From: an uncultured Kangiella sp.
GTDB lineage: Bacteria > Pseudomonadota > Gammaproteobacteria > Enterobacterales > Kangiellaceae
DNA length: 64,000 nt
NCBI GenBank assembly: GCA_947503345.1
Contig: CANNCW010000004.1
Coordinates: forward strand, 62,001 to 126,000
Reading direction: 5' to 3'
This document shows positions 38,263 to 49,003 of the stretch, piece by piece; position 1 is the stretch's first letter; the number at the start of each line of letters is the position of its first letter. The position numbers and the translations under genes are program-made. The notes under the pieces were generated by a model. The model ran no database searches, was not told where the DNA came from, and was given only the letters and a program-made list of their open reading frames with translations.

Positions 38263-38771
38263 GCTCTAATGGCCCTTTTGGGCTTTACCAAGAATTTTAT
38301 ACACCATAAAAGACTTTCGATAATAATTAGTAGCAATAAAGCAAAACTAAGGCCGATGATAATTGCGTTAGCATCTAAAGCTACATTGTAATTATAATTT
38401 GACCAAACTTGTTTTTGTACGTCAGCTATCGGATGTAAGAAAGTTTCCTTATAAGCGTTTAACTGATCAACCTGAAAGCTTCCCAAAGCTGTTTTCAAAA
38501 GCTTGTTTCGTTGGTAAATGCTCTGAACTCCATTACCAGTATCCGTTATTACAGAGTCTTCATTATTCGCATAATGTTCAACTAAAGTTTCTAAATTACC
38601 TGCAAAGTGTTGATCTGCAGTTTTCTGAAATGGTGCAATGGCAATATCTGACTCTGCAAGACGTGCTGCTAGATTGTTACCATAAGCAGTTACAAAACCT
38701 GGAAGTTGAATACCAACTAAAACTAATAAGGCGAAACTAATTATTTTGAAGTAGCGAGAGATAATGCTCAT
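38259..38771 (-). CDS. DUF2937-like membrane protein
   Basis: 170 aa with an N-terminal helix (residues 9-29, FALLVLVGIQLPGFVTAYG) and a C-terminal hairpin or helix (about 133-157), with a helical periplasmic stretch between them. The VGIQLPGFVTAYGNNLAARL opening resembles the DUF2937 family, whose function is unknown. It is transcribed alone and converges on marR. Confidence 0.62.
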   Translation of the reverse strand: MSIISRYFKIISFALLVLVGIQLPGFVTAYGNNLAARLAESDIAIAPFQKTADQHFAGNLETLVEHYANNEDSVITDTGNGVQSIYQRNKLLKTALGSFQVDQLNAYKETFLHPIADVQKQVWSNYNYNVALDANAIIIGLSFALLLLIIIESLLWCIKFLVKPKRAIRA

Positions 38772-38852
38772 AAAATAGCGAGTGGATAAATATTAATCTT
38801 AACTTTAACATTAGAAGCCAATAAATTGAAATTACAAAAAGTAGCCAAACGC

Positions 38853-38886
38853 AAAAAGCCGCAACTGGAAACCAGTGCGGCTTTTA
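38853..38886 (-). terminator. Strong terminator of rpsT
   Basis: A long stem, AAAAGCCGC(A)ACTGG/CCAGTGCGGCTTTT with one bulged A and loop AAA, symmetric in its A/T flanks. It is about 35 bp after the rpsT stop on the minus strand. Confidence 0.9.
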
Positions 38887-38919
38887 AGATTCTTACAGCT
38901 AAATTAATCTAGAGTTAGA

Positions 38920-39180
38920 TTAAAGTGCTTGAATGCGAGCGTTTAAACGACTCTTATGACGTGCAGCTTTATTCTTGTGAATTAAGCCTTTGTTTGCAGC
39001 TACGTCGATCATTGGTACAGCACGCTCATACGCAGATTGAGCCGCTTTCTTGTCACCAGCTTCAATAGCGTAAACTACTTTTTTCATGTAGCTACGTAGC
39101 ATAGAGCGACGACTTGCATTGTGTTGACGACGGTTTTCAGCTTGCTTTGCACGCTTTTTGGCAGATTTAATGTTAGCCAA
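38920..39180 (-). CDS. rpsT: Ribosomal protein bS20
   Basis: 86 aa, normal size, basic and helical ([35 protein letters not shown]). Preceded by AGGAG. It is divergent from murJ, the common gammaproteobacterial order. The 228-bp gap to murJ holds no further gene. Confidence 0.98.
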   Translation of the reverse strand: MANIKSAKKRAKQAENRRQHNASRRSMLRSYMKKVVYAIEAGDKKAAQSAYERAVPMIDVAANKGLIHKNKAARHKSRLNARIQAL

Positions 39181-39408
39181 GGTGTTTCTCCTAAAAAGGT
39201 TTAACGAAAATACATAAATTTAAGGTCGCGAAATATACCGCTAAATGGTCATTTATTCAAGCTAATTTGGCATAATTCCACGGTTTTTACACCAATTCTG
39301 GCAATTTTCTGGCAATTAGTCTGAATGGCTGGTGACGGTGGCTATTTTGCCTTAAACTTGCACACAATATCAATGATTTACGGCCGTAAGGTCAGCTGAG
39401 TCAATTTA

Positions 39409-40947
39409 ATGGCAAACTTATTAAAATCCAGCACTATTGTTAGCTTTTGGACCATGATGTCGCGCTTCTTAGGTTTGGCGCGGGATATTGTGTTGGCCAA
39501 TATTTTAGGTGCAGAAGGGCGCGCCGATATCTTTTTATTAGCCCAAAAAATCCCAAACTTTTTACGTCGCTTGTTTGCCGAGGGCGCTTTTGCTACTGCT
39601 TTCGTACCTGTATTTTCTGAGTATCATGAAAAGCGTAGTAAAGAAGAAACCTTAATGTTATTGAGTAAAGTCTCAGGTACTTTGGGCGGATTTTTATTCC
39701 TAATCACTTTGATTGGCGTGATCTTGCCACAACTACTAATGGGGATTTTTGGCGCAGGTTTTTATCACTCAGATCCCGATAAGTTTTTTCGAGCTTCGGA
39801 ACTTTTAAGAATTACCTTCCCTTATATTTTCTTTATCTCGTTAGTCGCTATGTACAGCTCGGTAATGAATACTTTAGGTAAATTTGCCATTCCAGCTTTT
39901 GCACCAGTGCTATTGAATTTATCTATCATTGGCATGGCGATTTTTGTAGCACCGCATTTACCAGAAGCGAACGTCGCTTTAGCTTGGGGGATTTTCATTG
40001 CAGGCGTATTGCAGTTATTGCTGTTTCTACCATTTTTATGGAAAGACGGTTATTTACCTCGGCCAAGATGGGGTTGGAAAGACAGCGCTGTAAGACGCAT
40101 TATGAAGTTGATGTTACCGGTAATAGTTGGCGCATCAGTTACTCAAATCAATTTAGTCATCGACTCACAAATTGCCTCTTTTTTGGAAGAGGGCAGTATT
40201 TCATGGCTCTATTATTCGGATCGAATGTTAGAGTTTCCCTTAGGGATTTTTGGCATAGCCATTGCAACTGTATTATTGCCAACCCTTTCTAAATACTTTG
40301 CAAAAGACGATATGCAACACTTTTCAGGCACTTTAGATTGGGGCCTGCGAATGGTACTAATGATCGGCATTCCAGCAGCCATCGGACTTTTATGGCTTGC
40401 TGAGCCCATTATGATCACGGTTTTCCAACATGGCGCCTTTGACGCTCATGATTCATTTAGAGCTGGCCAAAGTTTACAAGCTTATTCGCTGGGTTTAATC
40501 GCCTTTATGACAGTCAAAGTCTTCCTAACAGGTTTTTATTCTCGACAAGATCCTAAGACGCCAGTAAAGATCGGCTTAATAGCAGTAGTTTCAAATATCA
40601 TACTTAATCTAGCGCTATTTAAACCATTCGGCCATGTGGGCTTAGCTGCCGCAACCAGCATTTCTGCCTTTATTAATGCAATTTTGTTGTATCGCTATTT
40701 ACATAAAGAACAACACCTTCAAATATCAAAGTCCACAGCTGTATGGATTCTAAAGTTAGTGGTTGCGACTGGACTTTTACTCGCCGGCTTATGGTATTTC
40801 GATTTCTCCATTGAACAATGGCAAGCCTGGAGTCGAGTTGAAGCAATAGCCATGATTATCGGTACTATTAGCGCAACAGTTGTATCATACGGAACTATTT
40901 TAATACTAATGGGCATCAGACCCAGAGATTTTAAAATCCATAGATAG
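39409..40947 (+). CDS. murJ: Lipid II flippase MurJ
   Basis: Moves lipid II across the inner membrane for peptidoglycan synthesis. 512 aa with about 14 hydrophobic segments. The N-terminal signature FLGLARDIVLANILGAEGRADIF (residues about 18-40) includes the conserved RD pair, and NFLRRLFAEGAFATAFVP holds the essential Arg residues. In most relatives ribF follows directly; here two minus-strand genes lie between them. Confidence 0.95.
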   Translation: MANLLKSSTIVSFWTMMSRFLGLARDIVLANILGAEGRADIFLLAQKIPNFLRRLFAEGAFATAFVPVFSEYHEKRSKEETLMLLSKVSGTLGGFLFLITLIGVILPQLLMGIFGAGFYHSDPDKFFRASELLRITFPYIFFISLVAMYSSVMNTLGKFAIPAFAPVLLNLSIIGMAIFVAPHLPEANVALAWGIFIAGVLQLLLFLPFLWKDGYLPRPRWGWKDSAVRRIMKLMLPVIVGASVTQINLVIDSQIASFLEEGSISWLYYSDRMLEFPLGIFGIAIATVLLPTLSKYFAKDDMQHFSGTLDWGLRMVLMIGIPAAIGLLWLAEPIMITVFQHGAFDAHDSFRAGQSLQAYSLGLIAFMTVKVFLTGFYSRQDPKTPVKIGLIAVVSNIILNLALFKPFGHVGLAAATSISAFINAILLYRYLHKEQHLQISKSTAVWILKLVVATGLLLAGLWYFDFSIEQWQAWSRVEAIAMIIGTISATVVSYGTILILMGIRPRDFKIHR

Positions 40948-40967
40948 ACTGTTAACAAATTAGTGGT

Positions 40968-41552
40968 TTAATTTTTAACTCTTAAAGTGGCCTTATATCT
41001 TGGCTTTGTATGTCTTTCTAAGTTGTAAGTCAGAGATTGTTTTTCAGGGTCGAAGCTAAGGGTCCAAACATTACTGGAAGCAGCTGGAATTAATTGTGCT
41101 GTGTGTTCGTCGGCTAGGAAGTTTTGCGATAATGCAGTTCCTTCAGCCCCTTTATAATCACCCGCATAGCCCCCGTACATGGTGATTTCATCGGGAGTTC
41201 CATCATGGTGTCTGTGGTCGTGTTTTAATAGTAGACCTTTTTCAGTTCTGCTAATAATCCAAGTTCTAGAATGGTCTTCACCAACGGTAAAGGGGATGCG
41301 GATTTCATTGTTGGTACAAGATTCAAAATAAGCGACTAACTTCTTGCCCGCAAAATCGTGCTCAGGATCTTTAGGGTAAGCCGTTTCACCAACAAAGGTC
41401 TTGCCACAAAGTTTTTGCAGATTACTGAAGTATTGAGTAGAGCTGTCGGCCTTAAAGTTGTTAGATGGGGGGGGATTACAACTAATTAAACTTAAGCTTG
41501 TTAAGCTAATAACCGAAAGTCCTAAGAGTGTTGTTTTTGCTGATTGCTTCAT
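40968..41552 (-). CDS. Hypothetical lipoprotein
   Basis: Not recognised. 194 aa with a lipoprotein signal peptide and lipobox SLISC (Cys at about residue 25). The mature protein has a three-Pro stretch next to the Cys encoded by an eight-base C run, two further Cys (LCGKTF, ESCTNN) that may pair, and a His/Asp-rich loop KHDHRHHDGTPDE. The C-terminus is beta-rich. It is cotranscribed with or follows the crotonase gene (15 bp gap), and together they sit between murJ and ribF. Confidence 0.68.
   Translation of the reverse strand: MKQSAKTTLLGLSVISLTSLSLISCNPPPSNNFKADSSTQYFSNLQKLCGKTFVGETAYPKDPEHDFAGKKLVAYFESCTNNEIRIPFTVGEDHSRTWIISRTEKGLLLKHDHRHHDGTPDEITMYGGYAGDYKGAEGTALSQNFLADEHTAQLIPAASSNVWTLSFDPEKQSLTYNLERHTKPRYKATLRVKN
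41467..41474. repeat. Homopolymeric G8/C8 tract in coding sequence
   Basis: Eight consecutive G on the plus strand (C on the coding strand) lie a few codons after the lipobox Cys of the hypothetical lipoprotein. This is a plausible slippage site; in the present sequence the frame is open. Confidence 0.8.
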
Positions 41553-41567
41553 AGTTTATCCTAAGAG

Positions 41568-42353
41568 TTAATCTTTATATTGAATATCTTTGCCCATTTG
41601 CCTTTTTACCGCAATGGCTTGGTTTTTACCTAATGCGATTTTCCATTGGGCAACCGTTTCGCTTGATAATATATAACGGTCAAAGTCTTGCCAACGCTTA
41701 TGGTAAAGCTTTTTGATGGCTTTAATTACATCGGGAGAGTTGTCTATTATTTGTTCTGCTATTTCTTCAGCAGAATTTAACGGTAATTCGTCAATTTGAG
41801 TAATTAAATTGAAGGCTAAAGCTTCTTTGGCTGTTATTTCTTTTGCCGTCATGCTGAGTTTCATGGCTTGATCTTTGCTCATACAATCTCTTAATGCCAA
41901 AGTACCTGACATATCTGGAATTAAGCCCCACTTGGCTTCCATTATGGAAAAAGAGCTATCTTTTGAGGCAATACGAAAATCTGCACCTAAAGCAATTTGT
42001 AATCCACCACCCCAACAACGTCCATGGATGGCTGCAATAACTGGGATTTTTAACTTGCGCCATCCTATAGAGACACTTTGCGCCAAATTGGCATTTCCAG
42101 GTAACCACTTCCACAAGAGTTTAAAGGCATTAAACTTACTTTGCATCACTGATTTAATGTCCAGCCCTGAGCAAAAGTCTTCCCCTTCGCCATATAAAAT
42201 GACGGCTCGAAGACTTTTGTCTTTGGCAATCTGCTTTTGAAGCTTACGAATTGCCTTAAACATAGCCATATCTAACGCATTGTGTTTATCTGCTCGATTT
42301 AGGCCTACCCAAGCTATTTTGTTATTGATGGAAAGCTTGACTCTTGATGACAT
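41568..42353 (-). CDS. Crotonase-family enzyme (enoyl-CoA hydratase/isomerase)
   Basis: 261 aa acyl-CoA enzyme. The oxyanion-hole segments are visible: EDFCSGLDIKSVM and IHGRCWGGGLQIALGADFRI. The position of the first hydratase Glu is occupied within MEAKWGLIPDMSGTLAL, where a Glu and an Asp could serve; this EAKWGL...PD pattern is common in crotonase paralogues of unclear substrate, so hydratase versus isomerase activity is open. It is on the minus strand between murJ and ribF. Confidence 0.88.
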   Translation of the reverse strand: MSSRVKLSINNKIAWVGLNRADKHNALDMAMFKAIRKLQKQIAKDKSLRAVILYGEGEDFCSGLDIKSVMQSKFNAFKLLWKWLPGNANLAQSVSIGWRKLKIPVIAAIHGRCWGGGLQIALGADFRIASKDSSFSIMEAKWGLIPDMSGTLALRDCMSKDQAMKLSMTAKEITAKEALAFNLITQIDELPLNSAEEIAEQIIDNSPDVIKAIKKLYHKRWQDFDRYILSSETVAQWKIALGKNQAIAVKRQMGKDIQYKD

Positions 42354-42516
42354 AAGTAACTGCTTGATTTTAGTGGTTAAAAGAGGTTTGAATGACCTGA
42401 TAATGGCATAATGAAACCCCGATTACCAACTTATATCGATTCTTATCATTTAAAGGTTAATTCTTACGCCATTTATGGCTATAATTGCCCGCTTTGACTT
42501 AGCTAAAATAGGCTCG

Positions 42517-43464
42517 ATGCGCTTACTGCGAGGACTTTATAATTGCCCAGAACAACTCTTTACCGAGGGTTGTGTTGCGACTATTGGTAACTTTGATGGG
42601 GTGCATCTTGGTCATCAGGCGATAATTAAGCGGTTAACAAGCCGTGCGAAGGAGCTAACACTGCCGAGCGTGGTGGTGCTTTTTGAGCCTCATGCACAAG
42701 AGTTTTTTAGACCTGAACAAGCGCCAGCAAGATTATTTAAGTTAACGGATAAAATCCAAGCGCTAGCGGAGCTGGGCGTTGATTATGTTTTATGCTTACG
42801 CTTTGCAAAAGAGCTTGCTAATCTTTCGGCGCAGGACTTTGTAGGACGAGTGCTAAATCAGCATTTACATGTTCATCATTTATTTATTGGAGATGATTTT
42901 CGATTTGGTCATCAGCGAAAGGGTGATTTTGAACTGTTGAAAAGTTATGATTTTGTAGTAGAAGCAAATCATTCAGTTACTGCAGAGTTGGAAGGAGAGG
43001 AAACTCGGATCAGCAGTAGCCAAGTTCGAGCTTTACTAGAGCAAAATCAATTTGTATCCGCTGGCAAAGTTTTAGGAAAAAGCTTTCGACTAAACGGTAA
43101 AGTTGCCCATGGCGATAAGCAAGGGCGATTAATCGGCGTACCAACGGCCAATATCGCTTTAAAGCGACGCAAGAGTCCTTTAAAAGGCGTTTATGCGGTT
43201 AAGGTTTATGGGCTAGGCACTAAGACGTTATTGGGTGTTGCAAATATAGGGCGCAAACCAACCCTAAAAGATTCTAGTGAACGACTGGAAGTTCACTTGT
43301 TTGATTTTGATGGTGATATTTATGGCCACCGAATCCAAGTCGAACCGATAGCAAAAATACGCGATGAAAAGAAATTCGAATCTGTGGATATTTTAATCAC
43401 ACAAATTCAGCAAGATATAGCAACAGCTAAAACGATTTTAAATACTGAAATTACAACAAACTGA
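42517..43464 (+). CDS. ribF: Bifunctional riboflavin kinase / FAD synthetase
   Basis: Makes FMN and then FAD. The start at 42517 ([13 protein letters not shown]) aligns with E. coli RibF and gives 315 aa; an in-frame ATG at 42475 would add 14 residues. The N-terminal adenylyltransferase shows [16 protein letters not shown] and [18 protein letters not shown]; the C-terminal flavokinase shows [12 protein letters not shown] and [10 protein letters not shown]. It lies 8 bp before ileS in the ribF-ileS-lspA-fkpB-ispH string. Confidence 0.96.
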   Translation: MRLLRGLYNCPEQLFTEGCVATIGNFDGVHLGHQAIIKRLTSRAKELTLPSVVVLFEPHAQEFFRPEQAPARLFKLTDKIQALAELGVDYVLCLRFAKELANLSAQDFVGRVLNQHLHVHHLFIGDDFRFGHQRKGDFELLKSYDFVVEANHSVTAELEGEETRISSSQVRALLEQNQFVSAGKVLGKSFRLNGKVAHGDKQGRLIGVPTANIALKRRKSPLKGVYAVKVYGLGTKTLLGVANIGRKPTLKDSSERLEVHLFDFDGDIYGHRIQVEPIAKIRDEKKFESVDILITQIQQDIATAKTILNTEITTN

Positions 43465-43472
43465 GAACACTG

Positions 43473-46271
43473 ATGAGTGATTATAAAGACACTTTAAATT
43501 TGCCAAAAACTCGCTTTGAGATGCGAGGCAATTTACCGCAACGCGAACCAAAAATGTTGGCTCAATGGGCTAAGAATGATCTCTATGGTCAGATTCGTAA
43601 AGCGCGCGAAGGTCGTGAACAGTTTGTTTTGCATGATGGTCCTCCATACGCTAATGGTAATATTCATATTGGTCATTCAGTGAATAAAATCTTAAAAGAT
43701 ATGGTGATCAAAAGTAAAACCTTAAGCGGTTTTGATTCGCCTTATGTTCCAGGTTGGGATTGTCATGGTTTGCCAATTGAAAATAACGTTGAGAAAAAAG
43801 TAGGTAAAGCTGGCGTTAAAGTTTCGCACGCAGAGTTCCGTGAAAAATGTCGCCAATACGCGCAAAAACAAGTGGATGCACAACGAGAAGACTTTATTCG
43901 TTTAGGTGTGTTGGGCGAGTGGGATAATCCTTATTTAACTATGGATTTCGGTTTTGAAGCCAACATCGTTCGAGCGCTTTCTAAAATTGTTAAAAATGGC
44001 CACTTGAAAAAAGATGCTAAACCCGTTTATTGGAGTGTGGTTGGTGGCTCTTCGTTAGCAGAAGCTGAAGTTGAATACCAAGATAAAACTTCATTTTCAA
44101 TTTATGTTCGTTATCCACTGACAGATACAGAACAATTTATGGCGGCATTTGGCAATCCAGAAGTCAGCGGTGAAATCTCAGTTGTGATCTGGACCACCAC
44201 GCCTTGGACCTTACCATCAAGCCAAGCGGTAACGGTGCATGAAGAGTTAGATTATGTGTTAGTAAAAGCGCAAACTGAAGCTGGTGCAGAAAATTTTGTA
44301 TTGGCTGAAGCTTTGTATGAAAGCGTGATGAAAGAAGCTGAAGTTGAAAGCTTTGAAGTGATTGCAACTTGTAAAGGAAACGCGCTTGAAAACTTAAAAG
44401 TATCGCATCCTTTTTATGATAAAGGTTTGCCAGTCATTTGTGGTGAACACGTGACTATCGATGCTGGTACTGGTTTAGTTCATACTGCACCGGATCATGG
44501 TCCAGACGATTTCGTGGTGGGTAAAAAATACGATTTAGATGTTTTGAATTATGTCATGGCTAATGGCGTATTTAATGACGAAACACCTATATTTAATGGT
44601 CAACACGTTTATAAAGTGGATCAGCCAGTCGTTGATTTATTAATCGAGCAAGGACGTTTATTACATCAAGATAAAATGCGTCACAGCTATCCACATTGCT
44701 GGCGAACTAAAACGCCATTGATTTACCGCGCCACGCCGCAGTGGTTTATTTCAATGCAACAAAATGGTTTACAGCCAAAAGCGATGCAAGAAATTAAAAA
44801 GGTTAAGTGGGTTCCTGAGTGGGGCGAAGCACGCATTGAATCGATGATGGATTCGCGTCCCGATTGGTGTATTTCGCGCCAAAGAACTTGGGGCGTTCCT
44901 TTATGTTTATTTATCGATAAACAAAATGGCTTGCCACATCCTGACTCTGCGGAACTCATGGTAAAAGTTGCAGAAAAAATTGAACAAGCTGGCATCCAAG
45001 CTTGGTATGATTTAGATACTTCAGAATTAGTTGATGCTGAGCAATACGAAAAAATTGATGACACGTTAGACGTTTGGTTTGATTCTGGTGTGACTCACTA
45101 TTGTGTATTGGCTGCCCGTGATTATTTAAATCGTCCAGCGGACTTATACTTAGAAGGCTCTGATCAACATAGAGGTTGGTTCCAATCGTCAATGTTAACC
45201 TCTGTGGGAATCTACGAAGAAGCGCCATATAAACATTGTTTGACTCACGGCTTCGTGGTCGATAAAGACGGTAAGAAAATGTCGAAATCTTTAGGCAATG
45301 TGATTGCGCCGAAAGATGTGATCAATAAGTTTGGTGCAGACGTTTTACGCCTTTGGGTTTCTTCTGCAGATTATCGTGGCGAAATGGCGGTTTCTGATGA
45401 AATCATTAAGCGCACAGGCGACTCGTATCGTCGTATCCGAAACACTTCAAGATTTTTATTGTCGAACTTAGAAGGTTTTGATCCCGCTACGGATTTAGTT
45501 GCGCCTGAAGATATGGTGGCACTGGATCGTTGGGCTGTGGATAAAGCATTGAAAGCACAACAAGAAATTATTGAAGCTTATGATAATTATAACTTCTGGG
45601 TAGTAGCGCAAAAGATTCAACATTTCTGTTCAATTGATATGGGTTCTTTCTATTTAGATATTATCAAAGATCGCCAATACACGGCGAAAAATGGTTCATT
45701 AGCACAGCGTTCTTGCCAAACGGCTATGTATCATATTGTTGAAGCTTTAGTACGCTGGATGGCTCCTATTTTAAGCTTTACTGCTAACGAAATTTGGCAG
45801 CATATTCCAGGTGAAAAAAATGGTTCTGTGTTTATCGCAGAATGGTACCAAGGTTTATTTGCTTCAGAAGGAATGACTATTTCTGACGAGGACTGGACAA
45901 GAGTTGCAGCAGTTAAAACCGCTGTAAATAAAGCCTTAGAAGAAAAGCGTAAAGAAGGTGTTATTGGCGGTTCGTTAGAAGCAGAAGTGACTCTATGTGT
46001 AAATGATGACTTATATAAAGTGCTTTCAAAGTTAGATGATGAAATCCGTTTTGTCACTATTACTTCGCAAGCTAAGTTAACTCAATCAAGTGAAGGCGAA
46101 GCAACTGACTTAGATGGTTTGTCATTAATTATTGAAAAGTCTAATAACGAAAAGTGTGAGCGTTGCTGGCACTATCGTGATGATGTAGGTTCACACGCGG
46201 AACACTCAACGATTTGTAATCGCTGTGTAGAAAATGTTGCTGGCGATGGTGAAGTAAGGAAGTTTGCTTAA
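43473..46271 (+). CDS. ileS: Isoleucyl-tRNA synthetase
   Basis: 932 aa class I synthetase. HIGH lies at residues 65-68 ([15 protein letters not shown]) and KMSKS near 602 ([11 protein letters not shown]). The CP1 editing domain contains [17 protein letters not shown]. The C-terminal zinc site is C-x2-C...C-x2-C (CERCWHY and CNRCVENV). It is the bacterial type sensitive to mupirocin by class, which is inference from architecture. The stop overlaps the lspA start by one base. Confidence 0.97.
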   Translation: MSDYKDTLNLPKTRFEMRGNLPQREPKMLAQWAKNDLYGQIRKAREGREQFVLHDGPPYANGNIHIGHSVNKILKDMVIKSKTLSGFDSPYVPGWDCHGLPIENNVEKKVGKAGVKVSHAEFREKCRQYAQKQVDAQREDFIRLGVLGEWDNPYLTMDFGFEANIVRALSKIVKNGHLKKDAKPVYWSVVGGSSLAEAEVEYQDKTSFSIYVRYPLTDTEQFMAAFGNPEVSGEISVVIWTTTPWTLPSSQAVTVHEELDYVLVKAQTEAGAENFVLAEALYESVMKEAEVESFEVIATCKGNALENLKVSHPFYDKGLPVICGEHVTIDAGTGLVHTAPDHGPDDFVVGKKYDLDVLNYVMANGVFNDETPIFNGQHVYKVDQPVVDLLIEQGRLLHQDKMRHSYPHCWRTKTPLIYRATPQWFISMQQNGLQPKAMQEIKKVKWVPEWGEARIESMMDSRPDWCISRQRTWGVPLCLFIDKQNGLPHPDSAELMVKVAEKIEQAGIQAWYDLDTSELVDAEQYEKIDDTLDVWFDSGVTHYCVLAARDYLNRPADLYLEGSDQHRGWFQSSMLTSVGIYEEAPYKHCLTHGFVVDKDGKKMSKSLGNVIAPKDVINKFGADVLRLWVSSADYRGEMAVSDEIIKRTGDSYRRIRNTSRFLLSNLEGFDPATDLVAPEDMVALDRWAVDKALKAQQEIIEAYDNYNFWVVAQKIQHFCSIDMGSFYLDIIKDRQYTAKNGSLAQRSCQTAMYHIVEALVRWMAPILSFTANEIWQHIPGEKNGSVFIAEWYQGLFASEGMTISDEDWTRVAAVKTAVNKALEEKRKEGVIGGSLEAEVTLCVNDDLYKVLSKLDDEIRFVTITSQAKLTQSSEGEATDLDGLSLIIEKSNNEKCERCWHYRDDVGSHAEHSTICNRCVENVAGDGEVRKFA

Positions 46272-46831
46272 TGAGTTTAGTTTCTTTTATTAAAGATAAG
46301 GTTAAACCGTTACCACTTAAAGAGTCAGGCTTCGTGTGGCTCTGGCTTACAGTTCTTGCTTTTATTGCAGATTATTGGACCAAGCAATGGGCTGATAAAG
46401 AATTGGCACCTGCTTTTTATGGTCCAGTAATTGAAGTGATGCCATTCTTCAATTTGAAGTTGGCCTATAACGAAGGCGCTGCTTTTAGTTCTTTTGAAGG
46501 TATGACTTTTATGCTAGTGGTATTGCCAATTGCTATTGTCATCGCATTAGCACTTTGGATGTGGCAAACCCCTAAAACTAATAAGCTTATCAACGTTGGG
46601 TTGGCGTTAATTTTAGGGGGAGCATTTGGTAATATTTATGATCGTATTTTTAACGATGGTAAAGTGATTGATTTCATCGATTGGTTCATTATTTGGGATG
46701 GTGTTGAAAAGCATTGGCCAACTTTTAACATTGCCGATAGCGTAATTATGATTGGAGTTGGTTTGCTGATTATTGATGCGATTAAAAATCCAGAAAACAA
46801 ATCTAAAAAAGCGAAAGCGCAAAATGATTGA
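46271..46831 (+). CDS. lspA: Lipoprotein signal peptidase II
   Basis: Aspartyl protease in the inner membrane that removes lipoprotein signal peptides. 186 aa with four hydrophobic helices. The two catalytic Asp are in GNIYDRIFNDGKVIDFIDW and FNIADSVIMIG; KLAYNEGAAFS is the third conserved box. Translationally coupled to ileS (TAATG) and overlapping fkpB by 8 bp. Confidence 0.96.
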   Translation: MSLVSFIKDKVKPLPLKESGFVWLWLTVLAFIADYWTKQWADKELAPAFYGPVIEVMPFFNLKLAYNEGAAFSSFEGMTFMLVVLPIAIVIALALWMWQTPKTNKLINVGLALILGGAFGNIYDRIFNDGKVIDFIDWFIIWDGVEKHWPTFNIADSVIMIGVGLLIIDAIKNPENKSKKAKAQND

Positions 46832-47282
46832 TAAAAACTCTAGAGCATTAGTCCATTTTAATGTCTTATTAAAAGACGGTTCAGCGGCCGACTCTACTCG
46901 GGTTGATGGCAAGCCAGTTTGGTTTGTTTTTGGCGATGGAAGTTTAACTGAGTCGCTTGAAAATCAATTAATGGGTTTGGATACTGGTGAAACTAAAAAG
47001 TTTGAAATAGCTGGATCAGACTTGTTTGGAGCAGTGAATCCGGACAATGTTCATTTCATGGATATTAATCAATTCCCTGCAGATTTAAAGTTGGAAGAAG
47101 GCGCCATTATTGCTTTTGAGCAAATGGGCGGTGTTGCTATTCCTGGAATGATCCGTGAAATCCAAGGCCATTCAGTTAAAGTTGACTTTAATCATCCTTT
47201 AGCTGATCAAGATATTATTTTAGAAGTAGAGATCCTTGAAGTGAAAAACTCTGAGCGCAATCAAAAAGAGGTAAATGCCTAA
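46824..47282 (+). CDS. fkpB: FKBP-type peptidyl-prolyl isomerase, SlpA/FkpB type
   Basis: Prolyl isomerase/chaperone. The start at 46824 ([13 protein letters not shown]) lies inside the end of lspA and gives 152 aa; the frame is open to 46773 but that part is a lspA shadow. The FKBP half carries [20 protein letters not shown] and the flap (IF) domain starts around [10 protein letters not shown]. Its stop overlaps the ispH start (TAATG). Confidence 0.93.
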   Translation: MIDKNSRALVHFNVLLKDGSAADSTRVDGKPVWFVFGDGSLTESLENQLMGLDTGETKKFEIAGSDLFGAVNPDNVHFMDINQFPADLKLEEGAIIAFEQMGGVAIPGMIREIQGHSVKVDFNHPLADQDIILEVEILEVKNSERNQKEVNA

Positions 47283-48214
47283 TGGAAATTATCTTAGCCA
47301 ACCCACGCGGTTTTTGTGCGGGGGTTGATCGTGCTATTGAAATTGTAAATCGAGCTATCGAATTATTTGGTGCGCCAATTTATGTGAAGCATGAAGTAGT
47401 GCATAACAAATTTGTGGTAGATGGTTTGCGCGACAAGGGTGCTATTTTTATTGAAGATTTGAATGAAGTACCAAGAGATTCAACTTTGATCTTTAGTGCC
47501 CATGGCGTTTCGCAACAAGTACGCAAAGATGCCAAAGAGCGTAACTTAAAGGTATTTGATGCAACTTGCCCTTTGGTAACTAAAGTTCATATGGAAGTTG
47601 CACGTCACAGCCGTCGCTGTGAAGAGTGTATTTTAATTGGCCATAAAGGACATCCAGAAGTTGAAGGGACCATGGGGCAATATGATAATGCCGAAGCTGG
47701 TATTTATTTGATAGAAGATATCGCTGATGTAGATGCTCTGACGGTTAAAGATGAAAATACACTTTATTATGTATCTCAAACTACGCTATCGGTTGATGAT
47801 ACTCAACGAATCGTTGAAGCTTTAAAAGTAAAGTTTCCAAATATTAAAGGCCCTAAAAAGGATGATATTTGCTACGCCACACAAAATCGCCAAGATGCGG
47901 TAAAGCAATTATCTCAAGACTGTGAGTTAATATTAGTGGTTGGGGCAAAAAACAGCTCAAACTCTTCCCGACTCCAGGAATTAGCTGTGAATAAAGGCCG
48001 AAAGTCCTACCTAATTAATAACGCTACTGAAATTAATACAGAATGGTTGGAGGATGTTTCAAAAGTAGGAGTAACTGCTGGAGCCTCTGCCCCAGAAGTA
48101 TTGGTTGAAGAAGTGATTGATTTCCTTGAACAAAATGGCGGAAAAAAAGCCCAAGAATCCGACGGCGTAGAAGAAAATATCGTATTCGTACTTCCTGCAG
48201 AATTACGTCCTTAA
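47282..48214 (+). CDS. ispH: 4-hydroxy-3-methylbut-2-enyl diphosphate reductase
   Basis: Last enzyme of the MEP isoprenoid pathway; makes IPP and DMAPP with a [4Fe-4S] cluster. 310 aa. The three cluster Cys are in [26 protein letters not shown] and [12 protein letters not shown]. It closes the ribF-to-ispH operon and is followed by the type IV minor-pilin genes, a frequent order in gammaproteobacteria. Confidence 0.97.
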   Translation: MEIILANPRGFCAGVDRAIEIVNRAIELFGAPIYVKHEVVHNKFVVDGLRDKGAIFIEDLNEVPRDSTLIFSAHGVSQQVRKDAKERNLKVFDATCPLVTKVHMEVARHSRRCEECILIGHKGHPEVEGTMGQYDNAEAGIYLIEDIADVDALTVKDENTLYYVSQTTLSVDDTQRIVEALKVKFPNIKGPKKDDICYATQNRQDAVKQLSQDCELILVVGAKNSSNSSRLQELAVNKGRKSYLINNATEINTEWLEDVSKVGVTAGASAPEVLVEEVIDFLEQNGGKKAQESDGVEENIVFVLPAELRP

Positions 48215-48236
48215 TCCCTAAACTCTAATCTAGAAA

Positions 48237-48262
48237 CCGCCGATTTAACCATTTGTCGGCGG
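48237..48262 (+). terminator. Possible terminator hairpin after ispH
   Basis: CCGCCGA/TCGGCGG forms a 7-bp stem with a 12-nt loop 23 bp after the ispH stop, flanked by GAAA and ATTTC. The T tract is poor, so termination may be weak or factor-assisted. Confidence 0.4.
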
Positions 48263-48349
48263 ATTTCTACCGAATATCCGATATAGCAAGCCCTTGCTAA
48301 GACTCTTTATTATAGTTATTGCGTTAATAAATTAATAAACAGGGCTCTA

Positions 48350-49003
48350 ATGAGGATACCAATCAAAAACAAAAACCAAGGCTTCAGTTTGATGGAAGTG
48401 CTGATCGCGATGATTATTATTGCGGTTGGTTTGTTAGGTTATATGGCGCTTCAACTGGCTTCAATTAATTCAAATCAAGATGGAATGGCTCGTTCACAAG
48501 CTATCTATGTTTCACAAGAGTTAGCTTCTGCAATCAGGGCAAACCGTGAATATAGTTTCCAAAGTGGCGGGTTATCAGAATATTTAAAAGCAGAGAATTA
48601 CATGAATTGTGATGAGCAACCAGTTTGTACTGGCCCTGATGGGACTTGCTTAGCAATTGAACAAGCTTTAACAGACACTTGGCAAGCTTGCCAAACTATT
48701 AACGGTTTTACTGTTGGTCCAGGCGAAACTAATGATGATTTATTACTTAATGGTGAGATCAGAGTGGGCTGTAGCGATAGAGACACTATTGATGGAGATT
48801 TATGCTCGCCTGGTTCAGCGTTAACAATTTATACATTTTGGGCAAATGGAGCAAAAAGAACCGACGTAGGGCAAATTGCTTCTGTTAATTCACAAGTGGC
48901 GAATACTCGTTGTAGTAATTTTGCTGCTGATGCAGCAAACCAAATTGTTTTATCCAACTTAGGTGATGAAGTGGACTGTTTAGTATTGGATGTTATGCCA
49001 TGA
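48350..49003 (+). CDS. pilV: Type IV pilus minor pilin PilV
   Basis: 217-aa prepilin-like protein. A short leader ends NQGFSLMEVLIAMIIIAVG: PilD cleavage is expected between Gly and Phe, with Glu at +5. The hydrophobic helix is followed by a globular domain with several Cys (CDEQPVCTGPDGTC). It is the first gene of the pilVWXY1-fimT-pilE set and overlaps pilW by 4 bp. Minor pilins prime pilus assembly with PilY1. Confidence 0.9.
   Translation: MRIPIKNKNQGFSLMEVLIAMIIIAVGLLGYMALQLASINSNQDGMARSQAIYVSQELASAIRANREYSFQSGGLSEYLKAENYMNCDEQPVCTGPDGTCLAIEQALTDTWQACQTINGFTVGPGETNDDLLLNGEIRVGCSDRDTIDGDLCSPGSALTIYTFWANGAKRTDVGQIASVNSQVANTRCSNFAADAANQIVLSNLGDEVDCLVLDVMP

Noticed and set aside
39290-39320. 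Short tandem repeat TCTGGCAATT in the rpsT-murJ gap
   Set aside because: Only two short copies and no link to promoter or gene structure; likely chance in AT-rich sequence.
42354-42516. FMN riboswitch before ribF
   Set aside because: None of the conserved RFN-element core was seen in this gap, and the sequence is AT-rich without stable paired regions.
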